This document shows positions 16,931 through 24,893 of a DNA stretch of 61,264 nucleotides, in pieces; position 1 is the stretch's first letter, and the number at the start of each line of letters is the position of its first letter. The stretch spans positions 1 to 61,264 of the forward strand of contig SVKD01000006.1 of assembly GCA_015068645.1 (NCBI GenBank), given 5' to 3'. Position numbers and translations under genes: made by a program. This DNA is from Oscillospiraceae bacterium. GTDB lineage: Bacteria; Bacillota; Clostridia; UMGS1840. The notes beneath the pieces were generated by a model, which did not search any database, was not told the DNA's origin, and saw only the letters and a program-made list of their open reading frames with translations.

Positions 16931-17911
16931 ATGGAGTACACATTTGATTTCATAGAATCCTATGGGATGTATGTAAATAACACATCCTTGCAACAAAAAA
17001 GCTCCTCGGGAGGTATTTTTGGGCTCCTTGCGGAAGCAGTGATTACAAAAGGTGGAACCGTATTTGGTGCCGCTTTTTGCGATGATTTTCAATCTGTAAA
17101 ACATATCGCGGTGAACGATAGTGAGGAATTGGGGAAACTTCGGGGCTCCAAATATGTTAGAAGCGATTTTAGCGAATCCCTCTCTAAGGTGCAAAGCCTG
17201 TTGGAGCAGGGAAGAGAGGTTTTGTTTTCCGGAACACCTTGCCAGATTTCCGCTCTGAAAAAAATTTTAAAAAAAGATTACCACAATTTACTGACTGTAG
17301 CCGTGATTTGCCACGGAACTCCCAAACAAAAGGTATGGGCAGATTATTTAAGAGAACTGGAAACAACTTATCAGAGTAAGGTGATAGCTGTAAATTTCCG
17401 TGATAAAAGCGAAAGTTACAAAAAATACAGTATTTGTATACAATTTGCAAACGGAAAACAATATCTCAAAACAAAAGACCAAGATATTTACATGTGTGGT
17501 TTCTTGCAGAATATTACCTTGGAAAAGAGCTGCTTTAACTGTCATTTCAAAGGAGATAACATTGAAAGTGACATTATTTTAGGAGATTTTTGGGGTGTGG
17601 AAAATATTGCACCCGAACTGCAGAACAATTGCGGAACTTCCCTTGTGATCGTGCGGAGTGAAAAAGGACAGAATGCCGTGAACGACTTGCTGTCTTGCAC
17701 GAAATATCAGCAGGTGGACGCAAAAAAAGCAACCGGCTGCAACAGTTCTCTGTTTTGTTCTGCAAAAAAACCTGAGAATTATGATTTGTTTTGGGATTCG
17801 TATGACGAAAAACAGTGTGCAAAATCTATCGGAAAATTTTTACAAAAGAAAAATTATCTTTCGTTATTAAAGAATAAATTGGGCAAATTTTTGGCCAAAG
17901 GGAAACGCTAG
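16931..17911 (+). CDS. Coenzyme F420 hydrogenase/dehydrogenase beta-subunit-like protein
   Basis: 326 residues of the FrhB_FdhB family as found in exopolysaccharide loci, not in F420 metabolism. Visible are SSSGGIFGLLAEAVI near the N-terminus, LRGSKYVRSD, the FSGTPCQISALKKIL motif, and SCFNCHFKGD followed by DIILGDFWGV, whose cysteines may bind a metal or an Fe-S cluster. It follows the pyruvyl transferase gene by 10 bp. The partner role is not established; a redox or sugar-modification step is possible. Confidence 0.82.
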   Translation: MEYTFDFIESYGMYVNNTSLQQKSSSGGIFGLLAEAVITKGGTVFGAAFCDDFQSVKHIAVNDSEELGKLRGSKYVRSDFSESLSKVQSLLEQGREVLFSGTPCQISALKKILKKDYHNLLTVAVICHGTPKQKVWADYLRELETTYQSKVIAVNFRDKSESYKKYSICIQFANGKQYLKTKDQDIYMCGFLQNITLEKSCFNCHFKGDNIESDIILGDFWGVENIAPELQNNCGTSLVIVRSEKGQNAVNDLLSCTKYQQVDAKKATGCNSSLFCSAKKPENYDLFWDSYDEKQCAKSIGKFLQKKNYLSLLKNKLGKFLAKGKR

Positions 17912-17931
17912 ACGTAGGAGGTAAGAAAAAT

Positions 17932-18900
17932 ATGGAAAAAGAAAAATGGAAAATAGATGTTCCGGTTTATATGATATTCTTCAACAGACCAGACACTTTA
18001 GCTGAAGTTTTTGCAGCAGTAAAAAAAGCGAAACCTTCCAAATTGTTTTTGGCTTGCGATGGTCCGAGAGATGGAAATAAAGCAGATGAAGAAGCTGTAG
18101 CGCAGTGCAAGGAAATTGTTTCGGATATTACCTGGGATTGTGAAGTGTACCGTAACTATTCCGATGTGAATTTGGGTTGCGGTATGAGAATGTACAGCGG
18201 TATCGAATGGGCATTTGAGACTGTGGATCGTTTGATTATTTTAGAAGATGATTGTGTTCCTTCTCAGGCGTTCTTCCCGTTCTGTCAGGAATTATTGGAA
18301 CGCTATAAGGATGATGTTCGGATTCATTCTATCAATGCCATGAATCATCTTGGTGTTTATGAAGACACTCCCTACAGTTACTTTTTTGGAAGATCCTGCT
18401 GTTGCGGTTGGGCAACCTGGAAAAGAACCTGGGATAACGTAGATTTTCATATGTCTTTCTTGGACGACCCGTATGCCTTAAAATGTGTGGAAAGCAAATA
18501 TCCGTACTATGATTGGGCAACTCAGCGCGGTATGGAACGAAAAAAACAGCTGGACGAAGGAAAGAGACTTACTGCCTGGACTTATCAGAGCGCTATGGCT
18601 TGCGCGTTGTATGAACAGATTTGTATTGTTCCCAAATATAATATGATAACTAATATCGGGATGACCGGAAATGGTGTTCGTTCCGTAAATGATGTTAGAG
18701 TTTTGCCGAAAAAAAGCAGGGCATACTTTGATACCAAAAGATATGAAATTGAATTCCCTCTAAAACATCCCAAGTATGTGGTAGAGGATAGAATGTATTA
18801 TGACAAGGTGACCAAACAATTCAAGTTGGGCTTTTTTGGTTATGTTGAATTGGTGATTCGCCGATTACTTTTTGGAGGCAAAAAAGGCCGTAAAAAATAA
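17932..18900 (+). CDS. Glycosyltransferase (GT-A, HlpA-like)
   Basis: 322 residues. The N-terminal PVYMIFFNRPDTLAEVF segment resembles GT-A glycosyltransferases annotated as hemolysin HlpA-like; LILEDDCVPS carries the DxD-type metal and nucleotide-sugar motif, and CGWATWKRTW is a conserved segment of this group. The C-terminus is basic and hydrophobic, perhaps peripheral to the membrane. Substrate unknown; the locus suggests addition of a sugar to the repeat unit. Confidence 0.8.
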   Translation: MEKEKWKIDVPVYMIFFNRPDTLAEVFAAVKKAKPSKLFLACDGPRDGNKADEEAVAQCKEIVSDITWDCEVYRNYSDVNLGCGMRMYSGIEWAFETVDRLIILEDDCVPSQAFFPFCQELLERYKDDVRIHSINAMNHLGVYEDTPYSYFFGRSCCCGWATWKRTWDNVDFHMSFLDDPYALKCVESKYPYYDWATQRGMERKKQLDEGKRLTAWTYQSAMACALYEQICIVPKYNMITNIGMTGNGVRSVNDVRVLPKKSRAYFDTKRYEIEFPLKHPKYVVEDRMYYDKVTKQFKLGFFGYVELVIRRLLFGGKKGRKK

Positions 18901-18948
18901 TGACTAGTTCAAAAATGAGCAGAGAACAAAAGCTACGGAGGCGTTGAA

Positions 18949-20511
18949 TTGGATACTAATATTGAAGCAAAAAGCACTCGGCAAATTAAGATAGGGGCTA
19001 TTATTTCCTATCTTGCGTTGGCGCTTGATGTGGTTGCAGGTTTGATTTATACACCTTGGATTATCCGTCAGATCGGTGACTCTGATTACGGACTCTATAC
19101 CCTGGCAACTTCTTTAATTACTATGTTTATGCTGGACTTTGGTATGAGTGCAGCAGTGGCAAAATTTGTGTCTCATTACCGTGCAAAAGGTGACCAGCAG
19201 GGAATGAATAATTTCCTGGGAATGATATACAAGCTGTATATTATCGTGTCTGCGGTGATTTGTACGGTGCTGATTGTGGTATTTTTTAATATCAATCAGA
19301 TTTATGTAAAACTGACACCATCGGAATTGGGCGCATTTAAAGTGGTGTACCTGATTGCGGCATCTTCTATGGTACTTTGTTTTCCGTTTATCACGTTAAA
19401 TGGGATTATGACTGCTCACGAACAGTTTGCCCGCTTGAAATTGGCAGATGTGTTCAACAAGGTGGTAACCATTCTTCTGACTATTATTGCACTTTTGTTT
19501 GGGATGGGGCTGTATGCTTTGGTTGGCGTACACGCAATTATGAATCTTTTGACCATTGGCGTAAAATGGTTGATGATTCGTAAAACCACCAAAATCAAAG
19601 TAAATTTTCGCTATTCCGATAAAGGAATGCTTAAGGAAATTACCGGTTTTTCCTTTTGGACTACGGTGCAAAGTATTGCTCAGCGTTTTATTTTTAATAT
19701 CACACCCACTGTGTTGGGTGTAGTCAGTGGGTCTGTTGGAATTACTATGTTTGGACTTGCTTCCACATTGGAAGGCTATGTTTTTAAATTTTCTCAGGCC
19801 ATCAACGGGATGTTTATGCCGAAAATTTCCCGTGCTACCCTGGATCAGACAACCGGAGAAGCGGTGCTTCCTCTGATGATTAAGGTAGGCAGAATCGTGC
19901 TTTCTATTGCCGGTATTTTAATCATCGGAATTGTAACACTCGGTCAGAATTTTATTAACGTGTGGCTGGGAGACGGATATCAGGTAGTGTATTTCTGCAC
20001 AGTGCTTCTTGTTTTGCCTGCTGTGTTTCATTTACCACAGCAGGTTGCCAATACCACGGTAGTGGTTTTGAATAAAGTGAAAAGTGCCGGAATTGTGTAT
20101 ACCATTATGGCAGGAATCAATTTGATACTGTCCTTTGCATTTGGACATTTCTGGGGTGCAATTGGATGTTCCTTATCTATTTGCATTGCTTATTTTGTAA
20201 GAACTCTTCTAATGAATGTGGTATTTTATAAACAGTTAAATATCAATGTCTTTCAATTTTTCAAAGAATGTCACGGCAAGATGGCAATAGGCTTGCTTCT
20301 GACGCTAGGTATTGGATTCTTAATCGGCAACTACGTTACAGTTGGTTCCGGTTGGATTAGCTTTTTGATTCAGGTGGTATGTCTGGCGGTATCTTATGGC
20401 GTGATTATGTGGCTTTTCGGTTGGAACAAATATGAAAAAAACTTGTTTTCTTCTGCGATTGGTTCTGTGATTAAAAAACAGAAAAAAACCACTTCTAAAA
20501 CAAATTCTTAA
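18949..20511 (+). CDS. Polysaccharide flippase (Wzx/MATE-like, MurJ superfamily)
   Basis: 520 residues with about 12-14 hydrophobic segments. The N-terminal IGAIISYLALALDVVAGLIYTPWIIRQIGDSDYGLY segment and DFGMSAAVAKFVSHYRA are typical of oligosaccharide flippases, which move undecaprenyl-linked units across the membrane. The start is a TTG at 18949 with GGAGG 7 nt upstream; no in-frame ATG exists near it. The C-terminus is lysine-rich and cytoplasmic. Confidence 0.88.
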   Translation: MDTNIEAKSTRQIKIGAIISYLALALDVVAGLIYTPWIIRQIGDSDYGLYTLATSLITMFMLDFGMSAAVAKFVSHYRAKGDQQGMNNFLGMIYKLYIIVSAVICTVLIVVFFNINQIYVKLTPSELGAFKVVYLIAASSMVLCFPFITLNGIMTAHEQFARLKLADVFNKVVTILLTIIALLFGMGLYALVGVHAIMNLLTIGVKWLMIRKTTKIKVNFRYSDKGMLKEITGFSFWTTVQSIAQRFIFNITPTVLGVVSGSVGITMFGLASTLEGYVFKFSQAINGMFMPKISRATLDQTTGEAVLPLMIKVGRIVLSIAGILIIGIVTLGQNFINVWLGDGYQVVYFCTVLLVLPAVFHLPQQVANTTVVVLNKVKSAGIVYTIMAGINLILSFAFGHFWGAIGCSLSICIAYFVRTLLMNVVFYKQLNINVFQFFKECHGKMAIGLLLTLGIGFLIGNYVTVGSGWISFLIQVVCLAVSYGVIMWLFGWNKYEKNLFSSAIGSVIKKQKKTTSKTNS

Positions 20512-20523
20512 AAGGAGCTTATG

Positions 20524-21744
20524 ATGTTAGAGACAGCATATCGTGACACAATTGAATTATATGCTGCGGGAATGAAAGGAGCTTTTCCAAAAGGAGAACG
20601 CATTTATTCCAAAGCAGAGATTGATGCAATCGAAAAAATCGCTCGGATGCAGGGTGTCTGGACGGTTGTGTTTGCGGTATTAAAAAAATTGTCTCAGGCA
20701 GGAAGATTAGCTCCGGATGTGACAAATCTTCCCAAATGGCAGATGGAAATTCATCTGAAAGTAATGGAATATACGCTTCGTCAGGAAGCGATGTACCGCT
20801 TTGTGGAAGAAAAGCTTTCCTTTGCCAATCCCATTACTTTAAAAGGAGATTTGATTTCCGATTTATATGCAGACCCTGCTCTTAGAATGTCAGGGGATAC
20901 TGATTTATTGATTGATCCCAAGGATGAAAAAGCAGTGCTTGCTGCTTTCACTGAAGCAGGAGGAGAATACCAACAGCGCAGCGAAAACAACAATCAGTCT
21001 GTCTGCGTGCATCCAAAAGCAGGGAAATTTGAAATTCATGTGGCTTTGGATACCAAAGAGGTAACCGAAGTTTGGTATGATAATCTGGACTTTGCTGCCG
21101 AAGAAAAACGGCAGGTGACTTTACGCAATGGACATACTGTAACAGCTTTGGGTATCACAGACGGTGCCATCAATATGGTGCTTCACGTGTTAAAGCATTT
21201 AATTAGCGGAATTTCTCATTTAAAGATGTTGGGGGATGCTATTTTGTATCTTTCTCATTATGCAGATGATATTGACTTTGTCCGTGTGGATGCGGTGATG
21301 AAACAGTTGGGTTATACTGCTGTTTATGAAACCATGAAACGCATCGGTGTTTTATATTTTGATTTTTCCAATCTTGATTCTTCTGCTGATTATGATAAAC
21401 TGGCAGAGACATTTATGGCAGATTTGGACTATTGTGCCCAAAACGGTTACCGAGAAGAAGAACTTTCTGCGTATACGGCGTATTCAAAAATCCGGTACGA
21501 ACATTATCATAAAAAGAACTATAGCGAGTATCAGAAAAAAATGGCCAAAAAGGAAACGATGCATCGGTTGTTTCCGCAGAAAACGTTTCTTTATAAGGAG
21601 TATCCTGTTTTGCAAAAGCACGGATGGATGCTTCCCTTTATTTGGATCGTGAGAATTTCCAAGCATGTTTTCGGGAAGCAGGAACGTTATTCTGACAAAA
21701 CCAAAGGCAGAACAGCGTTTTTGAAGGAGCTGGATTTGCTATGA
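20524..21744 (+). CDS. Nucleotidyltransferase-fold family protein (NTP_transf_5-like)
   Basis: 406 residues. LKGDLISDLYADPALRMSGDTDLLID around residues 100-125 is the core motif of the uncharacterised nucleotidyltransferase family NTP_transf_5, with the paired aspartates expected to bind metal; FEIHVALDTK and VLHVLKHLI are also typical. Such genes recur in polysaccharide and lasso-peptide-like clusters, but the reaction is generally unknown. The ATG at 20524 is preferred to 20521 because of its spacing from AAGGAG. The stop overlaps the next start (ATGA). Confidence 0.8.
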   Translation: MLETAYRDTIELYAAGMKGAFPKGERIYSKAEIDAIEKIARMQGVWTVVFAVLKKLSQAGRLAPDVTNLPKWQMEIHLKVMEYTLRQEAMYRFVEEKLSFANPITLKGDLISDLYADPALRMSGDTDLLIDPKDEKAVLAAFTEAGGEYQQRSENNNQSVCVHPKAGKFEIHVALDTKEVTEVWYDNLDFAAEEKRQVTLRNGHTVTALGITDGAINMVLHVLKHLISGISHLKMLGDAILYLSHYADDIDFVRVDAVMKQLGYTAVYETMKRIGVLYFDFSNLDSSADYDKLAETFMADLDYCAQNGYREEELSAYTAYSKIRYEHYHKKNYSEYQKKMAKKETMHRLFPQKTFLYKEYPVLQKHGWMLPFIWIVRISKHVFGKQERYSDKTKGRTAFLKELDLL

Positions 21745-22217
21745 GAAAACGAATAGTTATATTGATTCTGATTATATTAAATTTGGCAACGATATTTTTC
21801 TTTTCTCATCAGAATGGTTCTGAATCCACAGCGGTCTCTACCGCGATATCCCGTCAGATAGAAGTCAGCACACCGGGGTATGAATCTAAAAGTTTGGGCG
21901 AGCGAAATTCGTTTCATGTCCACACGCAAAAAACGCTCCGTCACTGGGCGCATGCCCTTTTATTCTTTACCCTGGGGATTCTGATGTATTTGTTTTTCAA
22001 CACGTTTCCGAAAAAATGGTATCGTTTTCCTATGGTATTGGTGATTGGCTTTTTGATTGCTTTGGGGGACGAAATTCATCAGTTGTATGTGCCGGGACGA
22101 AGTTATGGCTGGGATGATATTTCCTATGATATGCTTGGCTTTTTATCAGGAATACTGGTTATCTGTCTGTTTATTTTTGCTATAAAATGTATAAAAAAAG
22201 AAACTGTGGCAAAATAG
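21741..22217 (+). CDS. VanZ-family membrane protein
   Basis: 158 residues with about four hydrophobic segments. FSHQNG near the N-terminus, KTLRHWAHALLFFTLGILMY and ALGDEIHQLYVPGRSYGWDDISYDMLG are the conserved blocks of the VanZ-like family, named after the teicoplanin-resistance accessory protein; most members have no known reaction. It overlaps the preceding gene by 4 bp and ends inside the terminator that closes the glycan locus. A link to glycopeptide resistance is not implied here. Confidence 0.87.
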   Translation: MRKRIVILILIILNLATIFFFSHQNGSESTAVSTAISRQIEVSTPGYESKSLGERNSFHVHTQKTLRHWAHALLFFTLGILMYLFFNTFPKKWYRFPMVLVIGFLIALGDEIHQLYVPGRSYGWDDISYDMLGFLSGILVICLFIFAIKCIKKETVAK

Positions 22218-22245
22218 TTATGCTATTATGCCACAGTTTTTTTGT
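22195..22245 (+). terminator. Bidirectional terminator between VanZ and SpoIID-like genes
   Basis: AAACTGTGGCA (22201-22211) and TGCCACAGTTT (22229-22239) form a perfect stem with a T-run on the plus side and an A-run on the left that serves as a T-run for the minus strand. It overlaps the end of the VanZ gene and lies just past the convergent SpoIID-like gene. Confidence 0.9.
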
Positions 22246-22259
22246 GCTTTTCTTTGTTT

Positions 22260-23510
22260 TTATTGTTCGTATACTAAGGTGGTACCAACGAAGTAGTGAG
22301 TTAAAATCTGTTCAAAATTGTAACCTGCTTCCGCCATTCCTTTTGCACCGTATTGGCTCATACCAACACCGTGACCAAAGCCTGTCCCTTTCATTACATA
22401 TTCGGTGGGTATGCCGGAGTTCACTTCTACGATACCGGTGGAGGTGAGAATGGGCTGGTCAATTTGTCTTTCCTCCAGACCTGTTGCGGTTACTACGGAG
22501 ACGGTAACTGCGTCAAGACCTTTTTTGGTAATGGTGAAAAGGTTGCTTCGCAGACCGAAAAGATTGCGGGCTTGTTCTTTCTGTAATGTGTGAGTACCAT
22601 CGGTTCCCACGATTTTTACGTTGATATTTCTACCTGCGGGAGAAGTTTCCACAACTTGGATATCAATGATATCACCAATGTTTACACCCTTTGCTTTCAG
22701 CTTCGCTTTGATTTCTTCGGGGGTAAACGGTACAATCCATTCCTGAGAAGTATCATAAGGGTCTTCTACTCCAACCAGGTAAGGGAAGGGGGTTCCCCAT
22801 ACGTTTTCCGAATATTCGGTATATCCGCCGGAGGAAGAGTAGAAGAAGGTGTTGGCATACTGGTCGTTATACTTTAAGAAGATACCTTGGGTTTCCTCTA
22901 CTGCTGCATTGGAGCGGGGATGCTCTGCCTGCACACCTCGATACACCTGAGTTTGCACGGTGTCATCTAAATTGAAACCGTATTTCTGATATTTGTTCCA
23001 GTTGGCAAGGGCGTAGTTTCTGGCGCAAACAGCTTGGGCTTTTAATGCTTCGCTATGCCAGGAAGCCGGCATTTCTCCGGGGACTACCCCCTTTAAGTAA
23101 TCTTCCAAATCCACATAATTGATAACGGTAAGCCCCTGACTTGTGTGTATGAATCTGGCAGAACCGCGATATTCGGCGCCGCCGATTAGTATGGTGCTTT
23201 GATCTGCCGGTGTTAAAGTGATCGGAGTCGTTCCATTCCAATGGGTGTGCAGTAAAGAACCGTCTACCGCATTCAATAACTGAATGCTGCCGTCGCTGCC
23301 CCAACGGACAAGCACTTTGGCTGCCCATAAATCCATTACATAGTCATCGTTTACATACACGTAGAAACCGCTGGCATTTTGCACGGTGGTTTCTTTGGGT
23401 GAGGTGGTATCAAATTTTAAGCCGATGCTGATGTTTTTGGCAGATGCTGTTATTGCGGATAATGCAAGCAAGATTGCCAGAAACAGGCTTACTAATCGGA
23501 AACGTTTCAT
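22260..23510 (-). CDS. SpoIID/LytB domain protein
   Basis: 416 residues with an N-terminal signal peptide (about 1-24, ending ITASAK). The SpoIID domain is recognised by VPGEMPASWHSEALKAQAVCARNYAL, DTVQTQVYRG, SSGGYTEYSENVWG and GFGHGVGMSQYGAKGMAE. SpoIID is a lytic transglycosylase that digests peptidoglycan stripped of stem peptides during engulfment in sporulation; other family members act in vegetative wall turnover. The middle region (about 280-350) is an insert between family blocks. The second ATG (23510) has the better spacing from GGAGG. It lies next to mreB, fitting a cell-wall role; whether it is the true sporulation SpoIID is open. Confidence 0.85.
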   Translation of the reverse strand: MKRFRLVSLFLAILLALSAITASAKNISIGLKFDTTSPKETTVQNASGFYVYVNDDYVMDLWAAKVLVRWGSDGSIQLLNAVDGSLLHTHWNGTTPITLTPADQSTILIGGAEYRGSARFIHTSQGLTVINYVDLEDYLKGVVPGEMPASWHSEALKAQAVCARNYALANWNKYQKYGFNLDDTVQTQVYRGVQAEHPRSNAAVEETQGIFLKYNDQYANTFFYSSSGGYTEYSENVWGTPFPYLVGVEDPYDTSQEWIVPFTPEEIKAKLKAKGVNIGDIIDIQVVETSPAGRNINVKIVGTDGTHTLQKEQARNLFGLRSNLFTITKKGLDAVTVSVVTATGLEERQIDQPILTSTGIVEVNSGIPTEYVMKGTGFGHGVGMSQYGAKGMAEAGYNFEQILTHYFVGTTLVYEQ

Positions 23511-23564
23511 CATATACCTCCGTTTTTATGAATTTGTATTGTAAAAAAACATTCTGCTATTCTC

Positions 23565-23593
23565 ATTTTAGCATAAATTCTTTCATTTTGCAA
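23565..23593 (-). promoter_or_regulatory. SigA-type promoter of the SpoIID-like gene
   Basis: Minus strand: TTGCAA (23593-23588), 17 bp, TAAAAT (23570-23565), 55 nt upstream of the start. A vegetative-type promoter argues against strictly sporulation-specific expression. Confidence 0.6.
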
Positions 23594-23709
23594 GAGTATT
23601 TGACAAGATTTCAAAAAATGGGGGAAACCGCAGAAAAAAACACCTTTCTGCAGTTTCTTGTGAAAACGGAAAAATTATGATAAAATAGCGAAATAATCGT
23701 GAAATATAG

Positions 23710-23738
23710 TTGACAAACAGGGGATTTCGTACTATAAT
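23710..23738 (+). promoter_or_regulatory. SigA-type promoter of mreB
   Basis: TTGACA (23710-23715), 17 bp, TATAAT (23733-23738): a complete consensus. The 5' leader of about 110 nt before mreB shows no clear structure. Confidence 0.9.
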
Positions 23739-23852
23739 TATTATGTATGAGAAAATGGAGATTTTTTATAGAAAAATGCTTGGAAAAGCATTCTGAATAC
23801 TGAAATTTTATAAGCTGATACAGTTTGATAAAAAACGAAAGGATGGTGCCCG

Positions 23853-24884
23853 ATGTTTGGATTTGGACAGGACGTGGGTGTGGATTTGGGAACGGCAACC
23901 GTTCTCATTTATGTAAAAGGAAAAGGAATTGTGCTGAAGGAGCCTTCCGTGGCAGCGGTAGATAAGCTGACAGGAAAACTGTTTGCTGTGGGCTATGAAG
24001 CGCAGCGTATGATTGGTAAAACACCCGGCAATATTGTGGCTGTACGTCCTCTTCGTGACGGGGTTATTTCAGATTATGATGTAACCGAGCAGATGCTCAA
24101 TAAATTTTTAAGTAAAATCAGCATTTCCCGTATTTTTAAACCAAACATTATGATTTGTGTTCCTTCCGGTGTTACCGACGTGGAAGAACGTGCCGTAAAA
24201 GATGCTGCCATTCAGGCAGGTGCAAAAAAATCATACATTATTGAAGAACCCATTGCTGCGGCAATCGGTACAGGGATAGATATTTCCCAGCCCAACGGAA
24301 CCATGATTGTGGATATTGGCGGCGGTACCACCGATATTGCCGTGATTTCTCTGGGCGGTGTGGTTGTTTCTACCTCTATTAAAATTGCGGGGGACAAATT
24401 TGATGATGCCATTATCAAATACATCCGAAAAGAACACAACGTGTTAATCGGAGAACGAACCGCAGAGCAGATTAAATATAATGTTGGTTGTGTAACATTG
24501 CCTGAGGAAGAATTGGTGACAGAAGTGAAAGGAAGAAACCTTTTAACCGGTCTTCCCAAAATCTTCACGGTGACTTCCACCGAGATATACGGTGCTTTGA
24601 TTGATACCGCATTGCAGATTGTGGAAGCAGTGCATCAGACCTTAGAAAAAACTCCGCCGGAATTAGTGGGCGATATTGCTTCCACCGGCATTATTATGAC
24701 AGGTGGCGGTGCCTTACTTGGCGGATTCCCGCAGCTGATTATGGAGCATACCGGTATTAAAACTACCATTGCGGACGACCCCACTACCTGTGTGGCGTTG
24801 GGAACCGGTAAAGCATTGGAACAGATGCATCTCTTAACAGACGCCTCCAACTCAGTTGCAGGCAGAAAATACTACGATATGTAG
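23853..24884 (+). CDS. mreB: Rod-shape-determining protein MreB/Mbl
   Basis: 343 residues, the usual length. Actin-fold motifs are visible: phosphate-1 DLGTATVLIYVKGKG at the N-terminus, VAVRPLRDGVISDYD, CVPSGVTDVEERAV, IVDIGGGTTDIAVISLGG (phosphate-2) and TGGGALLGGFPQLI (adenosine). MreB forms membrane-bound filaments that guide peptidoglycan synthases along the side wall. The gene is not followed by mreC/mreD but by mnmG (9-bp gap), so this may be an Mbl-type paralogue and not the mreBCD copy. It is driven by a consensus promoter. Confidence 0.93.
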   Translation: MFGFGQDVGVDLGTATVLIYVKGKGIVLKEPSVAAVDKLTGKLFAVGYEAQRMIGKTPGNIVAVRPLRDGVISDYDVTEQMLNKFLSKISISRIFKPNIMICVPSGVTDVEERAVKDAAIQAGAKKSYIIEEPIAAAIGTGIDISQPNGTMIVDIGGGTTDIAVISLGGVVVSTSIKIAGDKFDDAIIKYIRKEHNVLIGERTAEQIKYNVGCVTLPEEELVTEVKGRNLLTGLPKIFTVTSTEIYGALIDTALQIVEAVHQTLEKTPPELVGDIASTGIIMTGGGALLGGFPQLIMEHTGIKTTIADDPTTCVALGTGKALEQMHLLTDASNSVAGRKYYDM

Positions 24885-24893
24885 GGAATTGTT

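Noticed and set aside
16931-17911. F420-dependent hydrogenase subunit
   Set aside because: No other F420 or hydrogenase genes are present; the family recurs next to pyruvyl transferases in glycan loci.
21741-22217. Glycopeptide resistance cluster, from VanZ and the VanY-like M15 domain
   Set aside because: No vanH, vanA/B or vanX-like gene is present, and the M15 protein is SLH-anchored and 16 kb away.
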